From Knoxdaviesia capensis (lineage: Eukaryota > Ascomycota > Sordariomycetes > Microascales > Gondwanamycetaceae): DNA of 64,000 bases. Shown piece by piece: positions 1 to 11,993 of this stretch (the first letter of the stretch is position 1; the number at the start of each line of letters is the position of its first letter). The translations under genes and the position numbers were made by a program. The notes under the pieces are model-generated. The model had not been told where the DNA came from and did no database searches. It was given only the letters and a program-made list of their open reading frames with translations. Location: positions 62,001 to 126,000 of the forward strand of contig LNGK01000001.1 of NCBI GenBank assembly GCA_001510575.1. The letters are read 5' to 3'.

Positions 1-73
1 ATTTCAGCTTGCATCTGGTGTCCTTCCATTGATTTCGGACCTGGACTGTACTAACCCCTTCTCCTGATACTTA

Positions 74-222
74 GACTCTCTCTTCCCAAGGCTGTTCTGC
101 AACTTGCCTGGCAGCCACAACTAGACACTGTGAGTACCGATGACAAGTACAGACTCGCCGTGGCCGGTGAGGACACCTCGCTGCGGATATACGCGATACC
201 CAAAGACGATAAAACAGAGTAG
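74..222 (+). CDS. WD40-repeat protein, last exon only (partial)
   Basis: Only the 3' end of this gene lies in the window. A branch-site-like TACTAAC (49-55) and a TAG acceptor (71-73) precede an open exon that ends in TAG at 220-222. The translation contains AVLQLAWQP followed by LAVAGEDTSLRIYAIP, the classic blade spacing of a WD40 repeat (hydrophobic strand, GED turn, S-L-R-I-Y strand). It therefore closes a beta-propeller with a short charged tail. Bases 1-73 are read as intron, though part could be an upstream exon whose donor I cannot see. I could not decide which WD40 protein this is. Confidence 0.6.
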
Positions 223-780
223 AAAAAAATATATATACTGGGGGGGTTACAAAACATCACGGCTGCAGACAAAATGGGAACCGGGAGATATGAACGCAAG
301 CCTCGGTTGGTCAGGCATTAAAAAGGAAGACGTGTAAATGAATTATGACCACTGCCATTATGACCAAAAAATATCAATGAGAAAACAACAGGCCACACGC
401 AAAGGACGAAAAATCCTCTGCAGCCACCGTCGCTCCATTCCGCTCTCATCTCTTCCCGGTAGTTGTGAATGCGTTATATGGCGCGTTTGCATGTGCACAT
501 GCACTGATAGGAACATGTACCATGCTGAAATCAAATTCAACTAGAAAAAGAAGCAAACCTGGAGACCCGCAAGAAATTACATCCAGATGATCAAAACGCC
601 GAAAGACGGCCGGAGCTGTATGTCCGTGTCCGTATCATTATTAGTTCCCCGCCGGGGCCTGTCCGAAGTATTCAAACACCTGCCATTAAACCGCCCCGGG
701 GGTGGGACCTCCGCCGTCCGGAGACGTGTGTATGTGTGTATGTGAGTGTCGTGTCGTGTGCATAGAAGATCGTACAGCCT
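223..780. other. Intergenic, convergent 3' ends
   Basis: This stretch lies between the 3' end of the WD40 gene (+) and the 3' end of the serine-palmitoyltransferase small-subunit gene (-). It holds AT-rich 3'-UTR-like sequence. The short open frames here are low in complexity and resemble nothing I know. Confidence 0.5.
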
Positions 781-1201
781 TTATAACTCCTCGTGGCCGA
801 GGGCGCTCGGCACGAGTGCTTGCGCGGCATCCTTGGCCTGGAACAGGTCGACGCTGTCGCCGTTGGCGTAGAACCAGGCGCGGTTGACTAGGAACATGGC
901 GTGTTGCGGGAGGTAGAGGAAGGTGGCGATGGACACGAGGCTGATCAGCAGGAAGATGATGGACCCTGGGAGACACGGGGAGGGGTGTTAGTACGGGGGC
1001 CAGAACACGGCGGAGGCACGGGCCGGGACGCGGAGGTGTGCTCCGGCGGGAGGGAGGACCGAGGCGGCGTGATCTGGACAGGCAGAAACACATACAGAAG
1101 ATGAAGCGCTCGAGCGGGCTGAACATGTACGGGCCGAAGTTGACGTCCAGCTGGTACTTCTTGCGCTGCGCCCAGCCGATGAACGATCCGAAGATGGACA
1201 T
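781..1201 (-). CDS. Serine palmitoyltransferase small subunit-like membrane protein
   Basis: Exons are 1096-1201 and 781-965; the 130-base intron runs from GTATGT to CCCAG, with a CTAAC branch site. The product is 96 residues. The core YMFSPLERFIFW, then a hydrophobic helix, then YLPQHAMFL matches the small SPT subunit pattern of animals (Y-M-x-x-P-x-E-R-x-x-F, membrane helix, x-P-Q-H-x-M). In that family the subunit binds the Lcb1/Lcb2 dimer in the ER and stimulates the first step of sphingolipid synthesis, serine plus palmitoyl-CoA to 3-ketodihydrosphingosine. The soluble tail of about 30 residues is longer than in the animal proteins. The start is the ATG at 1201-1199, just before the conserved core. 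The family call is from motif recognition only. Confidence 0.8.
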
Positions 1202-1294
1202 TGTGCAACAGGAAGAGGATGTGAGGGTTGGACAGTGTCTTGTTGTGTGGAGAGCGACTGAGAGAAACAAGTTCACGGATTGGGGAGTGGTAGA

Positions 1295-1337
<43 letters not shown>

Positions 1338-1664
1338 CAGAGTTCGGGATTGGAAACGGAGAGACAGAGTGCAAGGATAAGACGGAGACGTCGGGATTTG
1401 GCGACCTGAACCAAGTCTCATCGCATCTCATTAAGGGGAAAAGCCAGAAAAGGTCGCGCGCCACGTTGATGTCACTGGCGCGGTGTATGCATTCTTTAGA
1501 CCGGAGAGATGGCCTCGTAACCCTAACCAACCCAAACGTGGAATTTTGCGTCAAGCTTCGCCCTGAAGCTTCACGGACTTTTCCACCCGGCTTATCAGAA
1601 CGCCAATTGAGTGACTCTCCCGCTCATAACAGCGAAAGCCCTCCACAACGAACACACACCCTCC
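1202..1664. promoter_or_regulatory. Divergent promoter region with GA tract
   Basis: This is shared 5' DNA between the SPT small-subunit gene (-) and the mitochondrial release-factor-like gene (+). It contains a 37-base GA microsatellite close to the SPT start and a telobox-like AACCCTAACC at about 1519-1529. No TATA box was convincing. Confidence 0.4.
1297..1333. repeat. (GA)n microsatellite
   Basis: About 18 uninterrupted AG dinucleotides, in the 5' leader or proximal promoter of the minus-strand SPT small-subunit gene. Read on the gene's strand it is a CT tract, a common feature of fungal 5' leaders. Confidence 0.95.
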
Positions 1665-2553
1665 ATGTCTCTCCACAGACTCTCCCCCGCCGCGGCGCTA
1701 GTCGCAGCTTGCGCGGCCGTCTTCACCCACCCGCGGCTCCCGAGCATGCGCACCCTCCCGAAGCACCTCCACGAACAACTCCCGTTCCGACCAGCCGTCC
1801 CTTCGCCGTCGCGACTCCCCTTCCGGCGGACCGAGACAGACCCCAGCCATGCACGGCGGCCGCTCAGCACTTCCGCAGCGTCCTCGAAACAAATGCCGCC
1901 GCGCCCGCCCCCGCCGCCCGAATCCGAAATCGAGGAGTCGTTCCTGAAAGGCAGCGGGCCCGGCGGCCAGAAGATTGTGCGTTTGCTGCATCCCCACACA
2001 AGAGNNNNNNNNNNNNNNNNCCCCCCCCCTTCTCTCTCTCTCTCTCTGTCCCATACCACACACCCGCCTCTCACAAACCCGGACCACGAAAACCCACACC
2101 GCAGATATATTTCCAAGGCTAACCCACACGACAAAAATCAAGAACAAAACAAGCTCGGCCGTCCAACTGCGCCACGTCCCAACCGGCATCATCGTCAAGT
2201 CGCAGGCCACGCGCTCGCGCTCGCAGAACCGCGCCATCGCCCGCGCCCTGCTCGCCGAGCGCCTCGACATCCTGCACAACGGCGAGCAGAGCCGCGCCGC
2301 CGTCGTCGGCGAGGACCGCCGCAAGCGCTATGCGAGCAAGGCGAAGAAGAGCCGGCGCAAGTATCGCGCCCGTGAGGACGGCGAGGACACCCACGAAGAC
2401 GACCTCGCGGGGGACGCTGGTGCTGGTGATGGCGGCGTCGAACGGGTGGTGGGTGAAGCGGAGGGTGTGACTGAGGGCGGCGTTTCTGGTCCCGGGACCG
2501 GCTCGCCTGGATCGGGAGCAGCTTTATCCCCGCCGGCGTGGGCACGGGCATGA
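1665..2553 (+). CDS. Mitochondrial class I release-factor-like protein (GGQ domain; Pth4/MTRFR type)
   Basis: Exons are 1665-1976 and 2143-2553 (240 residues). The intron, starting GTGCGT, contains a 16-base assembly gap. An Arg-rich, acid-poor N-terminus looks like a mitochondrial presequence. GSGPGGQKI is the catalytic GGQ loop that hydrolyses peptidyl-tRNA. After splicing it continues NKTSSAV...VPTGI and then a basic region (KSQATRSRSQNR, then KKSRRKYR), as in RF-1-domain rescue factors that act on stalled mitoribosomes. There is no codon-recognition domain, which fits rescue rather than termination. The last 60 or so residues are Gly/Ala/Glu-rich and unlike the family, so a further 3' intron or an earlier real end is possible. 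An in-frame upstream ATG at 1611 is an alternative start. Confidence 0.75.
2005..2020. other. Assembly gap (16 N) in a C/T-rich intron
   Basis: Sixteen Ns inside the release-factor gene intron are followed by a run of C and then CT repeats. The true length is unknown, but no coding sequence should be lost because the flanking exons join in frame. Confidence 0.95.
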
Positions 2554-3478
2554 GCGCCCGGAGGACTGGACCAATTTCGGCCGGCTATTCCGTCTTCCGA
2601 CAATTTACTGTAGTACTTGTATATTATATCGATGCATGTAACCATATTCAAGACAGTTTTTCGCTGCTTTGGCCTTGTATATTTCACATTCGCTTCAGCG
2701 CTGTGTCGACTACCAATGCTTTTGGCTTTCGACACCCAAACCAACAAACGACAACAGCTTTCATGTGGACACCGCTAACCAACCTCGTCTGAGCAACGCG
2801 TTTCGTGATATCCCCCGACTTGCTTCTGCTGTTACACAATACACCAGGCATAACGATACAAAAGTGAAACCTGGAATTCACTGAGGCCATACCACCAACG
2901 CTGAGATGAAAGCAGCACTGCACACACTATAGATTACTGAGTGATTTTCATCTCTACCCCGCTTTCAGCCTGTCTGTTACAGCAAGAAAGCAGAAAGAAA
3001 GGGGACACTTGAACAAAAAGACAGCAGACATGTTGACACGTTGAAAAGGCGATAGAGGAGGAACCAAACGTGGCACGGAAAACAGAAACGCAACGAAGAG
3101 AATATTCGAAAAGGTCAAGACATAAGAAGAAAGGATAATCGAGAAGTGACAAGACATTTAAGGGTTTAGGCGAAAGGATTAGAAGAAACGGGGTAGATAA
3201 AAAAAGGAGTCCAACCTCCTGACCGGACCACAACTTTTTATAAAAAAGGGTAAACTAAGAGACTCTCAACTGGGATACAGGAATGCAGAAACTATAGTTT
3301 TGCACCATATGCTGCAAATCTCCCCCAATTTCCAGGGATTCATAAGCGAGGTAGTGGAGGGCTGCGCGAAGTCGGGATACAATCAACAAGCGCTGGAGAA
3401 GGCAGAGTGAAGGCCTGGGTTAGCACTGGATCTAGATCAGCAGTTGCGTTGGGGACAGGAGGAGAGCAAAGACTAACC
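2554..3478. other. Intergenic, convergent 3' UTRs
   Basis: The sequence between the release-factor gene (+) and actin (-) is A/T-rich and presumably consists of the two 3' UTRs; actin mRNAs have long ones. I see no coding potential. Confidence 0.5.
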
Positions 3479-5814
<2,336 letters not shown>

Positions 5815-8800
5815 TGTGGCTGAAAGATGGGTTGAAAAAAAAAGGAGTAGAAAAGGGGGACTCGAGTCGAGAGAAGATGAAAGATGAAGCTCTCAAGATA
5901 TCTTGATCAGGGGAGCTGGAGAGATGGTGATGGGATGAAGTTTGACGACAGGTGACGGGAGGAGGTTGGAAAAGGGAAAAAGGAAAAAAAGGAGGAAGAA
6001 GAAGAAAACAGAGGAAGAGCTTCGGAGAGTACAAATAAGCGGAGGAGAAAAAAGAACGAAGATAGAGGGAAGGCCAGGGAACAAAAGCCGACCGGGGGAG
6101 GGGGCATGTTTTATTGTGTGAAGCAGGAAAGATAGCAGCGTAATGTTGTGCGAAGAGGTGCGTGGTACACGCGGATTGTATGGGGAATTGGGGGTGAGCG
6201 CAAGTACCTGGATTTTCTGGTGGGGGGAGGTTGGTGTGAAAATATGAATGGTGGGGTGGTCTGGAAATTGGGACATGGGGGCTTGCGTGGAATTTGGAAG
6301 GGTCGTGAAGGGGGGCAGAGGAGGGGAAGTAGTACAGGGTACGGAAGTTTTAGCTTGATGTGCCATGCGGAGACCAGGTACTAGCGACAAGTGGGAGCTT
6401 GGATGCACGGGTGCAAAGCTCGCGTCTGGGGCGTGCCAATTTGTGTCTTTGCACAGCCTTTACAGGGCATTGTTGTGAGTCCACCCGCTGCACAAAAACA
6501 CCGACATCAGCAGAAGGAAGGAAGGAGAACAGACGGACGAACCAGGCAGGAGCGAGAGACATTCTCAAAGCAGGAAAGAACGGCCCTTACAGATACAAGA
6601 AACATAACACGCACCAAAAAGAATACAGCAGCCTAAGACGGAGCATTACGTGTACCGTTCCGGAACTGGCGGTTTTCCGGGGCAATCGACAGCTTTCTTT
6701 CCTAGGACTTTGGCTATGCAGTGGCCTCAGGGTTCGCGGAGACTGGTAATTTGGGTGCCTAAAACCCGTCGACGTCCAGAGCTTCAGGGCATTTGCGCCC
6801 CTGTAAGCTCGGCTGGCTGGTTGGAGGCGTGGTTTTGGGTGCGTTTTGAGACTTCGTGAGCTTAAAGTGACTGCCACCTGCTGCTATTGGATGTGTATTC
6901 CAGACCGAGAAGGAGCCCTAGGACTTCGGGCGGGCAACAGCATTATCAGGCCAAAGTTGCCACCCACATACGCACACGCCCATTTTTTTCTTCTCGTTTT
7001 TGGCAACCTTCCGAATTGCCGCCATTCATCACGGCAGCCGTCCGATACGAGGCCGGCTGGTGATGCTCGTGGCCGTCCACATATACATGCACAACTCGGG
7101 ATGACGGGCATTGTTATCTCAGAAGCCGTGAGCTGTGCTTATGGCCAACAAGACAATCTCTTCTCCTCACCGTCTTCTCTCTTCGTCAACCTCCAATCCC
7201 AGTCAAAACGTCCGTGTCCCGCAGGCGGATCATTGTTCCCAGCTGCAGCCACATGTTGTGTCAATCTATTGCTGGAGAGCAGAGACCATTGAGAAACGCC
7301 AGACCTCCGTGCACCAGCATTTTGATATATCACTCTGCGCACTGCGTCGTTTGTTCGCCTCACTAAGTGTGCTACGCCGCCTCACATGCACAAACACCTC
7401 CAATTCCGGGCCCCCGCCAAGAAGTGACGTCCTCAGAAACAGAGATCGCGGTGCCCGTTTTTCCTGGCATTGCTTAATTATTGATGTGTATCCAGCGTGC
7501 GTGGGCGTCGTTTAGGCCTGGGCTGGTCCTCAGCCACGCCCACAACTCACAGTCTACAAATAACCAACCCACTTTACACCGCAGAATCTAGTGTACCTGG
7601 AATTGATTCCCTCCTCTGAGCCCCTCTCGACACTACAGAATGGGCTGAATCTATATCGTGCCTCCAACGAGCGAGATCGGGACGAGTCGATCGGCGGACG
7701 ACATGGCGGTACAGTTTGAATCGGCACGCTTTGATACAAGAAAGACAAAGAGAGGGGGAGGAGAGAGATGCCGAGGAGGGCCTTCGTTGAGCAAACGAAG
7801 TGATTAACTGGAGAGAGAGAGAGAGAGAGAGAAGCTTGTCACTAGAATCACCAATATCCGTTACTTCCGGCCGACCTTTGGGTGTTCCAGAGCTCTCTCT
7901 GATTCTATTTTCAGCGTCGACTTAAACTCTCGTCTCTAGGCTTTAGCAGAGTGGGCCCTGGATGTTTGCCTCTTGTCCATATTGCTTCTTTCTCCCCAGT
8001 GAGTGGTTGTGTCCACCAAAACGAACCCAGGATGTGGCATTACGTCGATGGTGTCACCACACCTTCTCCCAATTCAGCACACCAGTGATCATTCTCTGCC
8101 AACCCGAACGCGCAGCCTGCATAGTTGCATCATCGTCTTTTTCGCTCTCTGGCAAGCCCGCTTCCGCCGTCGCCGGGACCTTTTTCAAAACCCGCCCAGC
8201 TCTCCATATATTTCCATGCTTCCTTCCTGTGCTCTCGGCCTCTCGATTTACTGCCGACGGTCTTCTGCCCCCCCCCCTGATTTGGTGATATTCTGCGGCC
8301 TGCATCAAATATGGCTTACAGGCCTAACAGAATCCCTGGATGACCTTAAAATCAGGCACTTGACAACAACTCCGACACCAGACAGACTTTCCCGCTCAAG
8401 ACACAGGACACACGACACAGGCGTTTATCTTTTTTTTGTCTGCTCTTTCTGGGGAGGGGACTTTTGCCGTCACCACCCAACCCGTCGCAGAAATGGAATC
8501 AGGGGCACCCCAAAAGGGACAGTCTCAGAGACAAGAATCTCAAGCCACCGCTGTGTATGCGGGCTTCCCGCCAGGTTCCTTTTCTTGTCTTGTCTCTCCT
8601 CCTCTCACATTCCAGCTTACCAGCAAACGAATATACCCGTGTGTCGTCCGAAAAGTCCGTACACCGCCAAGCAGGCTGCCGAATTCCTGAGCGTTCCCAT
8701 CATCCACACTCCACACCCCCCGGCCGAGAAATAGGGGGAATAGGGATAAAGATGGACATGCCGGGAGACGACAGGAAACCGCACTATCAAAATCATGCAT

Positions 8801-10038
8801 GAGATTGGGACAAGCAGCAAGCGAACAACAAACGGATGTGACATGCACTCCCCAGACCTGCATATGGGCGCCGGGATATTTTGCATTTCTATATGGCTGC
8901 CTTCTACTAACACTAACCGACAGCCTTAGACGAACAGTCTCTCTCGCTTCACCGAACACGTCCTGCTTTGTTTGTAAGGTGGTTGGCGGCATGCTCTTTT
9001 TTTTATTTCGGCAGCCTAGGGGGTTTTTCTTGACCTGGTGATCTGCCCGACGAGCGAACGAAAGATGTAACATGAACACCCTTCCACACCCCCAGCGGAT
9101 CGTTCTATTTACGGGGGATCATCGGACCAATCTTTCTAACCCCTTTGAAGAAGAGGGCGACAGACAGACACATTCTCTCTTTTCGCGTCGCTGCTTAAAA
9201 AACAGTCTTCCACCTGCGCTTCTTATCTATCTACCCCTCACTTGTAATATCAGCAAGGAAGAAACGGTGGTTGTGTTTGGGTTCACCCGAGAGCACGGGT
9301 TTTCCAGACGGGGGAAAAATGCGCAGAAACGCCGTTGTTCATGCGGACCTGCGAAAGCCCAGACCCGGGAGTGTTTCACTTGCGTTTACCAGCATACGGT
9401 CCACGATGCGAAGACGAAAAATAGAAAGAAAAGAAAAGAAAAATCGCAGTGTTGATAAGCCCGACGCAATTTCCCCAGTGTTGATGCCTCTCTGATTCTA
9501 CCGTGATCAGATATCAAGTATCACGAGAGCTGCCTGGTGAAAGTGTCTGTCTCACTTACACACCACTTCGAGAGGGTCCCTGTAATTGATTGGTTCCCCG
9601 GGAATGTAGGCGTCAATTCCACTCCAACGCAACATCTTTGGCGATAAGGAGACAAAAAAAGAGAACCCTTTCAACAGGAGTGAACGAGTCCCTTCTCGTG
9701 GATGTAAGAAAGCTGGATGGAACCCACGCGTGATATGAGCACGTGATTCAAACGTGAACGGCGATGGTGCAGTGATTGGGTTGAAGTTTCAACTGTTTCG
9801 TGATTCATGCTCATCGTTCTTCAATAACTTGATTCTCTGGTTTTCTGGTTTCTCGTTTTCTTACTGGTCGATGCTCACCCCAAGCCGTATCCTTCTATTC
9901 TTGATCTCGAGAGCCGCATAATGGCGTGCCCGATCCCCCCCCGGAGGAGCTGCTTCACCGAACCCAATCCGACTCCTTCATCCCGGCGACTCACAGGAGA
10001 ATACACTACTGCTCCTCCTTCTGATTGACCGTGGCCCA
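5815..10038. other. Long gene-poor region upstream of actin
   Basis: Bases next to 5815 form the purine-rich (CT-rich on the actin strand) promoter and leader of actin. Further out I find no convincing gene. The longest open frame (+ strand, 8003-8734, 243 codons) has no recognisable motif and a Ser/Pro/Arg-rich composition typical of chance frames. CACGTGATT occurs near 9740. A non-coding RNA cannot be excluded. Confidence 0.5.
7811..7832. repeat. (GA)n microsatellite
   Basis: A short GA dinucleotide run of about 11 units in the intergenic region upstream of actin. Confidence 0.9.
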
Positions 10039-10769
10039 GATGCCGCTGGTTCTTTTAGTGTACACGACCGCACAGCGCTTCTTGCGCCGGATCATCGCGG
10101 GGAATGCCTCCGATACTGGCCGGTTCACGCTCGACGCAGCTAGCCGGAGTATAGAACGAAGACTACTTCGTTGTTGGCGACAGTCCTAGTACTGAGTATT
10201 CACAAGGGAACAGGCCTAGGAAGCTCGAAAACTAACTGGCCACGTCTTCCAGGCATGTATCCCATCGTCCGCAGCTTTCCGGACTGGGAATTTCCGTCCC
10301 ATTGTGTCCCGGAGCTCTGGCCTAGCGTTTCCCGTACCATCCAAGGACAGCGTTGTGGCCCGGTCTGCGTGGGCGGTTCTCCGGCGAGTGAAGCCGTGCC
10401 TCGTCGCCGGTGTTCCGCGCAAGGTCCGACGAATACGGTCCAACGAGAACACCTGCAGAGAGCGAAACGCGGAGCTGTTGGATGGGACGCAGCTGAAATT
10501 GCTGTACGGAGGCCGAGGACCGGTGGACAGGAGGTCGCCAGCAGGTGCAGAGAGATGACGGTGCTGGATCTTCGGAACTGTCAGAAGGGGACGCGGGGTC
10601 TGATTCCGAGTGGGTTGATACGATGAGTTCTCTCGTGCGAACAGGCTCGAGAGGCGGGAAACGCGAACGGATATCTAGCGAAGCTGAGGCTGGTTCTGGC
10701 CCATATCGGCCTTCACATGGTCAGTCGGAGGTGCAAGATCCCTTGATAAGTGAAGAGCTTTATGAATAG
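10039..10769 (+). pseudogene. Possible degraded or unrecognised coding sequence
   Basis: Three plus-strand open frames overlap in series. The first (10039-10188) begins MPLVLLVYTTAQRFLRR and contains NASDTGRFTLDAASRSIERRLL, which looks protein-like. The second (about 10304-10558) ends in GGRGPVDRRSPAGAER. The third, in another frame, continues RDDGAGSSELSEGDAG and ends in TAG at 10767-10769. No credible introns join them, so this is either a gene broken by frameshifts, a poorly assembled gene, or chance. I do not recognise the family. Confidence 0.2.
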
Positions 10770-11467
10770 CAACCGACGACATTCTGGAGTGTTAATTCTG
10801 AAAAAGAGACAAAGAGAGGAACCAATTTCATAGGAGGAGCTCCCTCGTGTAAAGGTTGCGAGCTACGTCATCCCGCCGCACACGCCGTTTGAACGGTTGG
10901 AAACCGTGCATGTGGGATTTTGGGGGGAAGATATCTTCTCTGGGACTGGGATTTTCTTTTAGCCTCTTTTGGCCTTCGGCTCTATGCGACGCCTTCTTTC
11001 TTTATTTTCAAATGCTGCGTTCTGGAATCGCTGCATGAGTTGATGTGGGGGAAGCCACACCTTATACGTGCGCGCTGATATCATATGTCAAGGCCTTTGC
11101 TCATACTGCGGGTGTTTGAGCAATGTAACGCTGGGGGACAACCGGGGGCACTTCGTATTGTCCTCCTGGGCTCATGCATCCATCTTACGTCGTGATGATT
11201 TTCGAGCGGGCCCGGCGGTGTCCCTATGCCGTGCCGACTCGACTGATGGAGAAACTGAAACAATCTTGATGTTCCGGCCCCCCCCGAGTTTTCCAGAGTT
11301 AATAAAAAGGAGATAAGGAAAGGCAAACAGTACCAGAGAATATACAAGTTGGGAAATACATATATAGGGCTGGTGGCGGATAACAGACACTGGCACTGAC
11401 GAAAACTGGTTCAATCGTGGAGACTCCAGCCAAAACAATGCTCCCTCCTTTTATATATATATAAGAG

Positions 11468-11491
11468 TTTTTTTTTTTTTAAAAAAAAAAA
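11468..11491. repeat. T13-A11 self-complementary tract
   Basis: Thirteen T followed directly by eleven A, next to a TATATATATA run. It can fold into an A/T hairpin. It lies just beyond the decayed tRNA-derived element and could be its tail or a Pol III stop region, or a separate simple repeat. Confidence 0.8.
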
Positions 11492-11589
11492 GGATTATGA
11501 CAACTTCTTCTGCTTCGTTCTCTTCTCGTAGTCACTGCCCGTAATTATTGAATCCGGTATTTTTATAGAAATAGAATTCAAAAAAGAGT

Positions 11590-11743
11590 TCATCCGCTGG
11601 TTCGACCCCGGTGGTCGCCGCCCAGCTTCGGTAGGACTACATCTCTTTGTCGTCGGTCCGGATCGCCCAATCCCCCCGAGGGGATTCGAACCTGCGACTC
11701 GCCGGTTGTCAAGCAGGGTCGGTCACCACTCCACCAAATGCAC
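11590..11743 (-). pseudogene. Decayed tRNA-derived element (tRNA pseudogene or SINE head)
   Basis: On the minus strand an A box (TGGTGGAGTGG, 11736-11726) and a B box (GGTTCGAATCC, 11692-11682) lie 44 bases apart, exactly the tRNA position 8 to 52 spacing. Numbered this way, the anticodon slot falls on T33-GAC-A37, as in a valine tRNA. The acceptor, anticodon and part of the T stem do not pair, so it is not a working tRNA. A second B-box-like sequence (GGTTCGACCCC on the plus strand, near 11600) and a TTTTTT run follow. This fits the head of a tRNA-derived SINE or a tRNA pseudogene. Confidence 0.45.
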
Positions 11744-11867
11744 GAGTTTGTCCTGAACTGGGTACTGCCCAGCCGCCTTCTCGGCGAAAGTCAACATTCC
11801 ACACGGCCTTATAAGGTATACTCCGTGTTGTTGTTTTGGGTGGGTGCCAGCTGGAGGCAGCTGATGG

Positions 11868-11952
11868 TGTTGATGTTGATGTTGTCGTTGTTGTTGCCGA
11901 TGTTGTTGTTGTTGGGGTTGACGATGTTGTTGTGGTTGACAATGTTGTTGTG
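11868..11952. repeat. Imperfect (TTG)n microsatellite
   Basis: A trinucleotide-rich tract of TTG with interspersed GAT units. It lies just downstream of the stop codon of the FAD monooxygenase (-), probably in its 3' UTR. It creates long but meaningless poly-Thr/Gln/Val reading frames. Confidence 0.85.
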
Positions 11953-11993
11953 GCGGGGAGAGACGCGTGTCACGACTGGGAGAGCCCCAAACC

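Noticed and set aside
8003..8734. 243-codon plus-strand open frame upstream of actin
   Set aside because: No start context, motif or domain. Composition is Ser/Pro/Arg-rich as in chance frames, and it lies in CT-rich spacer DNA.
11671..11743. Functional tRNA-Val (GAC)
   Set aside because: Box A, box B and the anticodon slot fit, but acceptor, anticodon and most of the T stem cannot pair.
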